Shown piece after piece: positions 34,975 to 46,385 of a stretch of 64,000 bases of DNA. The notes under the pieces were generated by a model. The model did no database searches. It was not told the DNA's origin and saw only the letters and a program-made list of their open reading frames with translations. The position numbers and the translations under genes are program-made. Source of the DNA: Cephalopachus bancanus (Eukaryota; Chordata; Mammalia; Primates; Tarsiidae); assembly GCA_027257055.1 (NCBI GenBank), contig JAPVLO010000521.1:248001-312000 (forward strand). Direction: 5' to 3'. Numbering within the stretch: position 1 is the stretch's first letter; every line of letters begins with the position of its first letter.

Positions 34975-35743
34975 TTTTTTTTAAATTTATTTTAAAGTTA
35001 CAATTCAGGGTTAGATATCCAAATGTTCATTATGCAGTTGCCCTTGTTAATAAGGTGTGCCCTCCACTCCCCTGGCAGTTTCCCAGTACTGTCAATCCTT
35101 CTCTTTTAGTATTACAATAGCTGTTCAAGGTCCGCTTAGGAGTGAGAACATGTGATACTCAGCTCTTTGTTTCTGTGATAGATCACACAATAGTATAGCC
35201 TCTAAGTCCATCCAAGTTGCTGCGAATTTCATAATTTTGTCCTTCTTTATGGTTGCATAATATTCCATCATGTATATGTATCACATTTTAAAATCCAGTC
35301 CTCATTTGATGGGCAGCACAGTCAGTTCCATGGTTTTGCTATTGTTAATAGCGCTGCAATAAACATGCATGCGCAGGTATCTTTTCCATAGAGTGATCTG
35401 AATTCTTCCGGGTATGGTCCCAGTAGGGAGATTGTGGAATTGTATGGAAGGTTGATTTTTAGTTCTTTTAGGAATCACCACACTGTTTTCCACAGAGGCT
35501 ATACTAGTTTACACTCCTGTCAAAGGTGTGGAAGTGTTCCCTTTTTGCCATATTCTCTCCAGCATCTGTTGTTTTTTGAGTTATTGATGATGGCCATCCT
35601 GACTGGAGTTAGGTGGTATCTCAGTGTGGTTTTAATTTGCATTTCTTTGATGACTAGTGAGGCTGAGCATTTTTTCATGTATCTGTTGGCTGCTCTTATA
35701 TTTTCTTTTGGGAAGTGCCTATTCATATTTTCTGCCCATTTTC
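34975..35743 (-). mobile_element. 5'-truncated lineage-specific L1
   Basis: T-run, lineage 3'-UTR and the end of ORF2 in reverse orientation. The minus-strand frame at 35520-35897 covers the ORF2 C-terminal segment ([11 protein letters not shown]). A perfect 16-bp target-site duplication TCCATTCTACACTTCT flanks it (34959-34974 and 35744-35759). Length is 769 bp. Confidence 0.93.
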
Positions 35744-35759
35744 TCCATTCTACACTTCT

Positions 35760-36211
35760 ACCTGAAATAAACACTGTACTCAGAGTTAAAGGAGAAGCTA
35801 TTTCTAAGGTTTCTTTAGGCAGCAACCTATATTTCTGAAATGAATAATCTGAAGCAATTTCAGATTTTCTTCTTATTACATATAAATTACATTGCATATG
35901 AATAGAATCCTATGCAATAGTCAGGTCTTAACAGGAGAGTAAGGTTTGGAGTGAGAAGCATCAACCTTTTGCACAGTTTCTCTCATTGTATCATAAATAT
36001 CTCATCACTTTTCAATCCCTCCTGCTACCCCCTTTTTTCCCTTCTCAGTCTTCTCAGTTGTCTCATAAGAATGCCTTAGGTTCATTTCAAGTTAATGGCT
36101 TGAAATGGTACTTTCCAGTTTTCAAATTTTAGAGGTGCAAAGATTAGACGTTATTCCTTGCCTGGAAGAAACACGAAATTCCACAACAAGCAGTTTTCCC
36201 AAGTGCAGAAT
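35760..36211. other. Unique DNA
   Basis: No gene or repeat recognised. Confidence 0.5.
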
Positions 36212-36226
36212 AAACAGTCAGTCAAG

Positions 36227-36506
36227 CTGGGCTCGGTGGCTCAGCCTGTAATCCCGCGCCTTTGGGAGGCTGAGGTGAGTGGATTGCCTGAGCCCGTGGG
36301 TTCAAGACCCACCTGGGCAGCGAGACCTCATCTCTACAATAAATCAAAAAATCAGCCAGGCGTGGTAGCGCTTGCCTGTAATTCCAGCTACTTGGAAGGA
36401 TCGCTGGAGCCCAGCAGGTCGAGGCTGCGGTGGCGGGGAGCGGCCACTGCACTCCAGTCTGGGCAACAGAGTGAGACTCCAACTCAAAAAAACAAAAAAC
36501 AAAAAA
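36227..36506 (+). mobile_element. Lineage-specific Alu with right-arm deletion
   Basis: Young Alu flanked by a perfect 15-bp duplication AAACAGTCAGTCAAG (36212-36226 and 36507-36521). Relative to its sisters it lacks about 13 bases of the right arm between two GAAGG repeats near 36395, as expected from slippage. Confidence 0.94.
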
Positions 36507-36689
36507 AAACAGTCAGTCAAGTAAGCAATCAATTAGTCTCTGAACACAAGGGGTTTTAACAAAAATCACACATCCAAAGAATACTGTACCTGCATGTGTA
36601 CTGGCACAGAAAACATACAGGACAGTCCCTGGTCTCAGGAAATGTTTTTCTGGGGAGATTGGATATTGCTTACATCAGAACACTTTTTC

Positions 36690-36998
36690 TTTTTTTTTGT
36701 TTTTTTTTTGTTTTGTTTTGTTTTTTGAGTTGGAGTCTCACTCTGTCGCCCAGACTGGAGTGCAGTGGCCGCTTCCGGCCACCGCAGCCTCGCCTGCTGG
36801 GCTCCGGCGATCCTTCCGCCTCCGCCTTCCGAGTAGCCGGAATTACAGGCATGCACTACCATTCCCGGCTGATTTTTTGATTTATTGTAGAGATGAAGTC
36901 TCGCTGCCCAGGTGGGTCTCGAGCCCGCAGGCTCAGGCAATCCACTCACCTCAGCCTCCCAAAGGCGTGGGATTACAGGCTGAGCCACCGAGCCCGGC
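36690..36998 (-). mobile_element. Lineage-specific Alu
   Basis: Young Alu in reverse orientation with a (TTTTG)-rich tail. Perfect 15-bp duplication TCAGAACACTTTTTC (36675-36689 and 36999-37013). It faces the Alu at 36227, less than 200 bp away. Confidence 0.95.
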
Positions 36999-37849
36999 TC
37001 AGAACACTTTTTCATATCAGATGGCAGATTTTTACAAAAATTTATAATAATCATTAGAAATACCTTGAAACTGTGCTTGAATTGTGCATTGACAATGAAG
37101 AGACATAAAATAGAAAAATATTTTAAATTGCAAAATAAATTTAATGATGAATGCATATGAATATAAATAAATCTTGAAAGGAAAAGCAATTATTGATGCA
37201 ATTTTTTAAAAATGAGAAATCATGAGGATGCTTTCATTCCCTCCTTACAGAATACTGCACAAAGGCACAGCTGTGTGGTAAGGAACAATTCATTACTAGG
37301 AAAGTGGTCCTTGACTGTCCTTCTTCTCCCATCTGTCCAAAAGAAGTCTACCACTGCCATGTGAATTTCCCCATCTCCACTCCCTCTGCTGAGGAGAGTT
37401 GATCTCTGCTCAACAAGTTCTTCTACCATTTTTGATGTGGGATTAAAAAGGAGATGTTGTATCAGAAATAGTAGCCCAGATAGGCAGAAGGAGGATTGCG
37501 AGGGCTTCTAGAAAAAGGTGCAACAAGTACACACAGTAAAAAGCTGGATAGGAGGGGAAGAGGAGAGACCACAATCTTCATGACTGCAATAAAGGTGGCA
37601 TTTTTGTTTTTGTTTTGCCAGTGAGTTCCTGGGTAACTGACAAGGTCCTAAGAATCTCCTGTACTACACAATTGGAGAGTGACAAAAGGGTACTTGAGGT
37701 TGTTACTTAAATCCTCTTTGATTTCCTTTTAGAGATTTGAGGAAATAAAATTCTTTTTGGGGTAGGGCTGTTTTAAATGTGCCTTGACTCTGAGACTGGA
37801 CCACATGAAGTCATAGCTTCAATCGGGTTATGAATCAAAAATGTAAGGC

Positions 37850-37975
37850 CTTATCATGGTCCAACTACTGACAAACTGAACTTAGCCAAGTCACTTGAAT
37901 CTCTGAGTCTCAATTTTCTCATTTGCAAAATGGAGCAAATAGCTAGCTTTCGCATTTCTGAATTATTTTCTATAT
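37850..37975 (+). mobile_element. MIR SINE fragment
   Basis: CCAAGTCACTTGAATCTCTG followed by TTTTCTCATTTGCAAAATGG is typical MIR 3' text. Confidence 0.75.
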
Positions 37976-39369
37976 ACACAATATAAATTATTGAAAAAAG
38001 TATCCTAAATCAAATAAATTTTGTGAACAATGGGTTAACTATATTTAGACCAACTTGCAACCTCAAGGGCTTCTGAGAGACACCTTTGAGATTAAGCCAA
38101 TATGACTTGAGAATTCATATTAATGTTCCCCAAACTTGCTTGATTGTGAAGCCCTTTTTCTAGAACATCTCTCTTCTCAGGGTTTCTCAGATTATACTTT
38201 GGGCAAATGTTGAACTAGATGTTTTCTAAGCTTTTTTCTCCAACTCTAAAATACATGATTTAATGAAAATCATGTCCATTGATGTCAGACTTCATATAAT
38301 TGATCAGTTAAGAAAATATATTTCCTCAGAAGTCAGAAAAGTAACAGACTGGTGTTTCCTGAGTTATTCAGTAAGCTTCATAAAGAATATGGCAGAAAAG
38401 AGAGCTTGGAAGGAAAGGGAGGCAAGGGGGGCTGGAGGGCTCTAACAGGAGGAAAGTCCATAACTCTCCCGGGAATTTTGAATCTGCTAGTCTCCGGAGT
38501 GGCCAGAATGCTCGTGTGTGTGTGTGTTTATCTTAATTATGAGTGTAGGGAACCCGTATGTCTTCCTGGGATGGTGGTGGTTGTCCAGTAGAGGAGGCTT
38601 GTACCTTGTAGGCTCAGAAATTCTGCCACCCAGATAGATATTTATCCTCAGAATAATGCACAACGAGCAACGAATACATCATTGAACACACTGCAAAAGC
38701 AGCACAGAGCACTGAAAGCTCTTCAAATAAAGAGGAGAGAATTCTTGCGCCTTCTCACTAGAGGCAGTTGTGGGGACTTTCTTCATGCTTTGAAAAATCC
38801 ACCACAGGGATATGGAGATCCAGGAATATCGGTACTTCCTAGAGGCTCTGGAATGCCTCTAGTTGATTGCAGTGACATTTAATTCCTGTGAGCCATCACT
38901 GCTTTTAGTTGGCAGATCTATACAACAGGAGCTGTACAGGAAAACAAAAACAAGTAAGGGCAGAAGTTGACATGTGTTGCTTTATGCAATTCCTACCAGA
39001 GTTTCTCTCCCTCTCTAGGAATTGGTTAGTGGCCATGCCACAGGATAAGATGGGCCACAACCAGGACGGCTGCCATGGAGTAGTTCTCACCCACAGAAAT
39101 ACTTCTTATCAAAATTAATTTTTTTCAAAGCATGTACTATATAGTTTCTCAATCATAAAATCTGGCCAGATAGACACAATTACTCTCTTCACTTGCTCTG
39201 TGGAAGGACCTCTTTTCTGGAAAATAGGACCGCTTTTCTTGCTGAGCCTGACTGCACATAGCTACCGCACCACCCCCGTGTGCTGCCTTGCACACGTGCC
39301 CCTACAGCAGGTCAGCAATTCCACAACAACATTCAAACAGCAACCGGGGAAGCAGAGCCCCATGGCCAA

Positions 39370-39560
39370 GATTCACCCAACCAGATTGCAGTGCTATTTT
39401 TATCCCTTGAGCTGAGCGTATTGATGGAATGCAGAATTACTTTTGTGATTAAACGTGGCCAAAAACCTAGCAAGTGTTAATCTCTGAAAATCTGTTACAA
39501 ATTGGATGGCAAGCTCCAGCAAACTGCTATTTTTTTAATGTCTAAAAATAATCCTCCGTG
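39370..39560. promoter_or_regulatory. Cluster of MEF2-like sites
   Basis: Three A/T-rich motifs of the form YTAWWWWTAR or close to it occur: CTATTTTTAT (about 39393), CTATTTTTTTAA (about 39528) and CTAAAAATAA (about 39541). A cluster in otherwise repeat-free DNA can mark a muscle or neuronal enhancer, but such motifs also arise by chance. Confidence 0.25.
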
Positions 39561-40524
39561 CTCTTGTGTGTAAGTAATGCAGCATGAGGAAAAGACATTT
39601 TCATTTAATCGGCTGGGGTGGTTTGGGTTTTAGCAGTCAATTCCTAAATATAATAGCAGGTACAGACCTCAGGAACCCCAAGTGGTAAGCAATCAGGTGC
39701 TGAGGGGACAAGCAGAGTCCCTGGCAAGGCTTTGTATTTACATATCTTAAACATTCCAGCCTAGAGAGTGCAGCTCTAGACCCCCAAATACTCCTACTCT
39801 GCTTTTTGGAGAATTTATGTGATTGGGATGGGAGTAGGGTCCTAGGTTCAAACTGGTACCAGTTTGAACCAGTGGTGAATGTATTGGCCAAATGACGTCA
39901 GTATTGGTCCTGTTTCCTGGCTCTGGCTTTTTGGAAATCAGGTCCTTTTTGTTCCATCACAGAAGGGAGTGGAGTCCCTGTGAGGGTCCCTGTGGCTGGT
40001 GCCAGACCAGCTGAGGCATGGTCATCCCCAGATCCAGGTGGGACAGCATGATCATTTCATCATCCAAACCCAGCCCCATTCACAAACATTTTTCAGGACA
40101 CTCCCTGCAGGGCTCAGTCCCACATTTAACCTTTATTTGATGCTCCCTTTAGGGAGCCCAGTCACACTTCTGGTCAGTTTCCTGATGCTGGGGTCAAGAC
40201 CCTAGACCCTCTCATTTTCAGTGATGTTCTTCCTTTCCCTCCTTCAACCTCATTCAGTGTGCCTGGTCCACATTCTAGGATCTCTATTCTATTTCCTGTC
40301 ATACTCCATTTCTGTGTTTGGATCCGCCTCTTGGGATGGGGGCTGAAATCCTGTCAAAACTTCTCCATACTTTCTCTCCCTAGAGCTTGACTCTATCTTC
40401 TCATTTCACCTTCCATCAGAAATCCTACTTCAATCTGCATGGTCTCTTGGGACCTAAGGATAGGGACCTCCACTAAGAACCAACCTATCAGATCACACTT
40501 GTAGGAAAACTTTATTTTTCCAGG

Positions 40525-40575
40525 ATAGCACAGTGGTTAAAAGCATGGGCTACACAGCTGTCCTGTCTTGCCTGT
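40525..40575 (+). mobile_element. MIR trace
   Basis: GCACAGTGGTTAAAAGCATG matches the MIR tRNA-derived part; little else remains. Confidence 0.5.
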
Positions 40576-41050
40576 ATTAAATGTATCTTAGGGCTGCTAA
40601 TTAGTTGACAGGGGCAAGTTCTTATGAAATTCCAGCTAATGAATGCATAAAGAATAGTGGAATTAGAAAATTACCCATTTTGGAACACCCAGTGAAACAA
40701 AGGATCTATTCTAGGCAATGATCAATTACTGCTCATAGCATTAGAATTTTGATGGGAAATTTTATAATGGATGGATCAAGTTGACAACCTGATGTGACTA
40801 ATCAATCTTAAAGGCATTGATGGAAAGATGGCTGGAGAGTGAGCCTTCTAATGTGATTCAGTAGGAAGTTCATAGCCCCTCTGCCCTCGTCAATGGGGTA
40901 CCTTTTTTTTTAATGAATCTGAATCCTGTCAAGTTTTTTGATGTAAATATTAGTTTACAAAATTATGAGGGACAGAGGAACATGTTAAATGACATCAAGT
41001 GGACTCAGACAAATCTAGACTATGAGATTCCATAGAAAGAATGGGTCAGG

Positions 41051-41340
41051 TTTTTTTTTTTTTTAATTTAACTTTAAAGATGTGAGGTACAATTTAGGAT
41101 TAGGCATACAAATGTTCATTATATAGGCAAAATTTGGGCCTCCCTTTGGTCCTCACTTCACCTCATTTGAGATCAGGTATACTTATTGATGTTATGTGTC
41201 TCCCCTCCCCTGGCCATTTCTGGCTACTGCCAATCCCTTTTTTAGAATATTATGATAAATGTTCAGGGTCCACTTATGAATAAGAACACGCAGTACTCAG
41301 TTCTTTGGTTCTGTGTTAGATCACTGAGTACTATAGACTC
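41051..41340 (-). mobile_element. 5'-truncated lineage-specific L1 (3'-UTR only)
   Basis: T-run then reversed lineage 3'-UTR. No matching target-site duplication found; the right edge abuts a sequence that is repeated 693 bp further on. Confidence 0.85.
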
Positions 41341-41384
41341 TGCTTAGATATACTTAGAGTAGACCTGGGATTTTTATGAAGTAC
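41341..41384. repeat. 44-bp direct repeat, copy A
   Basis: Matches 42034-42077 at 43 of 44 positions. It begins exactly where the L1 ends. Confidence 0.9.
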
Positions 41385-42967
41385 TGGCACCTACAGTAGC
41401 TATCAGCCATCCCTTTGAATTGTGGCTTCCAATCTGTTTTACAGCCAGATAATCAAGCTTATTGATTTGTGGACAAAAAAAAAAGAGTCATGACTGAGCA
41501 CCAACCAAGAGTCTTTAGTAGGTAAAACTCACAGCCTTTAGCACCTGAATTTTGTGAATTCCGCTTTGCTGCTGAGAGGCATTTTCTGTCCTTTGGGTTC
41601 TTAGCTATGCTTCACATATGTGAAAGAAGCTGCAAAAAAAAAAAAAAGATTATTCAGAGCACAAGATAAAATAAAAGATAAAAATGCATCCTTACTGTGT
41701 ACATGAGTTAGAGGCTTTTGTGAACTCCTTTAGAGAAAATAGAATTTAGTCCCATGGAAAAGTGAGCCCTACTTTTCTTAAATTCACAGTAAACCTCTGT
41801 ACCATCACCCCAAATTCAGATTAAAAATTCTTTTAAAGTAAAAACAGCAGGCTTAATATCTTCCTTAGATCCTATTTGAATGAATTCACAGTACATACCA
41901 GACCCCTGAAAAAATGGAAGTTTGCAAAGACTATATTTAGGATTTCTTCACATACAAATGCCTGGCAATAATATGAGCATTTACTACTCTTGAATGACTT
42001 TCTGATTAAAGAGAATTTTCTCAATTGAAGTAATGCTTAGATATACTTAGAGTAGACCTGGGATTTATATGAAGTACCTCACTGATGTGTATTATTCTAA
42101 CCCTCTCACCTGGATGAATCTCATCTTCTCACTCTCTTCCTTATGATATGAATCAACACAGGTCCCTATTTTGATAGCACATAATGTCCCCAGCCCCAAC
42201 CCCTTTCAATTTCAACTAGATCCTGAGTGTGCTCAGCTCATCCATATTAGATAAATAGCAAGTGTTCGGAATAACAACTAGAACTGTTGGGTGCTCTCTG
42301 TAATATCTACAGGTGATTACAGTGACATCAGAGTTGAGTGCTTTCTCCCAGTTACAATGAGCCCATGCAATAGCAAGTGGAGTGTCTGTAATTTTAGTGT
42401 GTGCACAGAGCAATGGATGCATGGCTTAAGAGCACAAGCTCAGTAATCCCTAGGCTTTTCTGAGCCCAGTGGCCCAAATGCACACAGATTCATGAGAGCG
42501 TTACTGCAGTAACAAAGCATTTCCTTCTAAAATCAAATGTCCATTAGCACATCCTCACAGCACTCTCTCCTCTCCACAAAGCTGGAAAATCACAGGAGGA
42601 AGCTGAGCTGACTTGATGAGACCCAAATCCCTTTTAATTATGGTGAATAACCTAGCTGCTAGTATCACGTGAGCCAAACAAATGTATAATTACTGCTCTT
42701 CAGAAGTTCTTTCTCTGAAAATTACAAATATCTTTATGGCAACAAACAGTTCCTGAGCTGAGAAAAGAAAAATTCTCAAAACATAATGTCTGCGTCATTG
42801 TCTTGCCTCTGAAATATTCTGCTTTTATTCACATTTTAGTAAAGTATTAGTGGTGGTGGATTATGGCAATATGAAACAGCAAAATTTCCTGTTTTCAGGA
42901 TCAGTAATGCTCCTATTATTTTAATTTTGAAAAGAATTTACAGGTTCCCACTTACCTGTTCTATGTA
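41385..42967. other. Unique DNA between direct repeat and mariner
   Basis: No gene or known repeat; contains copy B of the 44-bp repeat at 42034-42077. Confidence 0.45.
42034..42077. repeat. 44-bp direct repeat, copy B
   Basis: See copy A; one mismatch. No element is recognisable between the copies. Confidence 0.9.
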
Positions 42968-42969
42968 TA

Positions 42970-43577
42970 CTGGAAGACCTGAAAAACCCAGAATTATTTT
43001 TTGGAGGGCGGACCCCCTGGTACAGGCTTCTCCTGCTAGGTAAATGTTCTCGGAACCCATCAGCGTCAGCATACCAGCTGGCATTGTGGTGAGAGACTGC
43101 ATTCAGCTTCAGTGAATTTTTCTTTTTCCTTTTTAGAGGTCCTTTTAATGCATTTTTCCATGATGGGTAATTTACAAGTGTACCTGCCCACACTGCCCTG
43201 AGCGTTTACCGGGTTTTTTTTTGTTTGTTTGTTTTTGTTTTTTTTACCAAAAACAGCATGACTCTTGTCTTCCACCCTTGTTATTCATCCAGTCTCTCCC
43301 TGAGCAACTTTTTTTGTTCGCTCAACAAAGGATGAACAAAATTTTCTTGAGGATGAAAAACATCCTCAAAAGGAAGCGTTTTGCTGATGTGGAAAAGGCA
43401 AAAGCACTAAAAGGCCTTCAAATCGACGAGTTCAAGAACTAGAGCAGTGGGAAAAGCATCTTGATAGGTGTATTGCATCAGATGGAGGGTACTTTGAAGG
43501 TGACTGAAGTTTAAATATGTAAGAGTAAGTACACAACTTTTATAAATAAATTCCATTTTTAGGGGGACTTCCCTTTG
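42970..43577 (+). mobile_element. Internally deleted mariner-type DNA transposon (copy 2)
   Basis: TA flanks (42968-42969 and 43578-43579) with decayed terminal repeats. The internal layout matches copy 1 at 2875: 5' segment, then the last portion of a transposase frame (43221-43442, with a KRKRFADVE segment), then YFEGD and stop near 43480-43496, then the 3' end. The catalytic core is missing. A poly-T/G tract at 43212-43245 has expanded. Confidence 0.8.
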
Positions 43578-43579
43578 TA

Positions 43580-45171
43580 TTATGTAAAATTAACTGAGTT
43601 TACTTTTAAGATCTGTAGAAAACTAGAGCTGATAGAGTGGTTTGAGGAATTTGTGTTATCCCATTCTGAGTGCCATGGTTGACGACATCAAGGCAAACAT
43701 TTGACCCTAGTGGAAGACATAGGCCATAGTTCTGATCAACTCACATGACCTATTGCTGGTGGACCAGCTTACAACTACCTTTGAATATTAAAGGCTGACC
43801 AGTCTACATTAGCGCAAGCCAACTTTAAATAAAAAGCAAGAGGCAGAAAGCAAAGTGGTTAATCGCACAGACCTTACAATCTGATAAACCTAGGTTCCAA
43901 TCCTAGGTATTATAAACAGAAGTGAATTTAATACAGGGAAACAGTGTTTACAAAATTGTTAGAGGACTGGAGCAATTGAAGTCAAGGGAGCCACCAACGT
44001 GCCATACACTTCAGGGGCCGTTTTGTTTTGACCACTGAAGTTCATGAATCATGACACTGCTGCTGCTGCAGCCACAGCTGCCTCTCACCCCCACAAAGCT
44101 GCCAACTGACCTGAAATGTGGAATTTTCTGCAGCAAACACTCACGTCTATCTGACCTGACTTGCTAGCACTAATAATAGCAAGGATATAGCCACCACATC
44201 ACTTCTACCCTCCAAATCTTGGGCCGTTGCCTCCCACAGGTAGAACTTTTTTGGCATCCAGAACCTTAGCTTATGAGAGAATCTAGTTTTTAGATTTCCA
44301 GCACCAGCAATATAGAAATGTATGTGAAAAAGGTTGTGAATGAATATTGAATGACAATAGACCGTTTTGGGTACATGATACCTACTTCATTGGCTTGCTC
44401 TAAGGATTATTGGAGAGATTAAGGGTAAAGCACTTGGCACAGTGCCTGGACTATAGTAAGCACTCAATATTTATATGGTTATTGATATAGTTGTTCTATT
44501 ACTGAAATTGAGACATCTCTGAGCATTAAATGCACCTTACTCACACAGTTCCTCCCTGGCAGTCAGATGTCTCCCTTCTTAACAACTTTTCTGACATTAA
44601 TTTGTAGGTGTCCAAGGCCCTGTTTCAAAGCCATCTCATTTCCCCCTTACTTCCAATCTCCGTCAGGCTTTTCTGTTTTACCCTGTCTTTCTCCCTCAAC
44701 ATAATTTTACCTGGCAAGATGTATCTCCTGCTTTCTATCCATAGAATTAAAATTATTAGCACTCAAACAAAAAATAATTCTTCTTTCTTCAAGGGCAGAG
44801 AGGGCCTAATCTTCAAACTTCCCCAGGATAAGAAGAAATATTTACCTTCCATTTGGCTAATGCAGGAAAGAAAAGAAAAGAAAATAGTTACCTGTCTCCA
44901 CTGAAGCAGGTTGAAAGGTCCTATCCTAATAAGTAGTTACATATAGTCAGGTCTCACATAGGAAGTCAGAAATTTAACTATACATATTCCCTCCAACCTA
45001 AGATTTTAAAAGCCCCAAGAGCATTAAGAGTTTGGTGATATCTCCCAACTTGAGATGGAAAATTGAGCATATAGATTGCTTCTCTCTTTCACAAAATTCT
45101 ATTGAAAAAGGTAGCACAATTTAACAGAAAAAAAAAAAAAAGCTGTGGCAGTACTGAAAACAGTAAGGGTG
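43580..45171. other. Mostly unique DNA with two MIR traces
   Basis: 43848-43915 resembles the MIR 5' part (AAAGTGGTTAATCGCACAG, GTTCCAATCCTAGG); 44400-44475 resembles its 3' part (AAAGCACTTGGCACAGTGCC). A 98-codon frame at 44608-44904 has no recognisable domain. Confidence 0.45.
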
Positions 45172-45521
45172 CCTCCATGGTCTGGATGTGTCCCCCCAAA
45201 ATTCATATGTTGAAGCTTAATCCCCAATGTGATAGTATTAAGAGGTGGAATTTTTAGAAGGTGATTAAGTCATGAGGGCAGAAGCTTTATGAATGGGATT
45301 GTGACCTTATAAAAGAACTGAGGGAGCTATTCACCCCTTCTGTCTTTCTCCACCATGTGAATACACAGAATCTTTGCGGTTAGGCCCTCTTATCACATGC
45401 TGAATTGGGTGGTGCCTTGATCTTAGACTTCCCAGCCTCCAGAACACTGAGAAATTAATTCTGTTTATTTATTTATTAGCCACTCTGTGATATTTTTTTT
45501 TATAGACAAATGGCATTAGCA
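45172..45521 (+). mobile_element. MaLR LTR (MLT1 type)
   Basis: ATTCATATGTTGAAGC, GGTGATTAAGTCATGAGGGC, CTTCCCAGCCTCCAGAAC and ATTAGCCACTCTGTG blocks follow MLT1 order. No internal region adjoins. Confidence 0.85.
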
Positions 45522-45616
45522 GCTCAGAGATGTGTGATGAATTTCTGGAGGAGAAAGAAAAAAGGAATTGGATGGATAGAAAAACGAGCGGCAGAAAAGA
45601 AGTCTGGAATATCCAA

Positions 45617-46373
45617 ATGCAAACCAAAACCACCCTGAGATATCACCTAACTCCAGTCAGGATAGCCATCATCAATAACTCAAAAAAAAAAACGACAAAA
45701 AAACAAAAAATCAGACACTGGCTAGTTTGTGGAGAAAAGGGAACACTTCTACACCGCTGGTGGGAGTGTAAACTAGTGCAACCTCTGGTGAAAGCAGTGT
45801 GGCGATTCCTGAAAGCTCTAAAACTCAACCTTCCATATGACCCCGCAATCCCCATTCTGGGAATATTCTCAGAGGATCTCAAATCATTCTAGGAAAAATA
45901 TTGCACACACACGTTAATTGCAGCATTAATCACAATAGCAAAAACATGGGCCCAACCGTACTGCTCATCGAAAGTGGACTAGATAAAGAAAATGTGGTAC
46001 ATATACACTATGGAATATTACACAGTCATAAAGAAAAAAGCAAAATTGTGAACTTTGCAGTAACTTGGATGCATTTACAATTTATAATACTCAGTGATCT
46101 ACCACGAAAACAAAAAGCTGAGTACCGTATGTTCTCACTCATAAGCGGACCCTGAACATTAATCCTAATGCTATAAGAAAGGGATTGGCAGTAACAGAAC
46201 GCTGTCAGGGGAGTGAGTGGGGGGCACATAACATCAGTAAGGGTATCTGATCTCAAATCAGGTGAAGTGGGAACCAAAGAGAGGCCCAAACTTTACCTGT
46301 ACAATGACTACTTATTTACCTAATCCTGAATTGTATCCCATATCTTTAAAATAAAATGAAGTGAAATTTTAAA
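45617..46373 (+). mobile_element. 5'-truncated lineage-specific L1
   Basis: Starts in the end of ORF2 (frame 45530-45892 with [28 protein letters not shown]) with an A-rich expansion near 45685-45710, then the lineage 3'-UTR to 46373. Possible target-site copies AATATCCAA and AATATACAA (45608, 46374) agree at 8 of 9. Confidence 0.87.
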
Positions 46374-46385
46374 AATATACAATGG

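Larger units (their letters stand above)
37014..41045. other. Repeat-poor 4-kb stretch
   Basis: The longest stretch without a young insertion in the window. Apart from two MIR traces (listed) I recognise no element. Several parts, especially 38640-38880 and 39200-39620, look like non-coding sequence under constraint, but this is an impression. No exon identified. Confidence 0.4.

Noticed and set aside
36635..37189. 184-codon minus-strand frame, the longest in the window
   Set aside because: It runs through a reversed young Alu and its L-rich flank; the bulk is standard Alu translation with no domain.
43848..43915. tRNA-like segment with GGTTCCAATCC
   Set aside because: It fits the tRNA-derived head of a MIR and lacks a tRNA cloverleaf.
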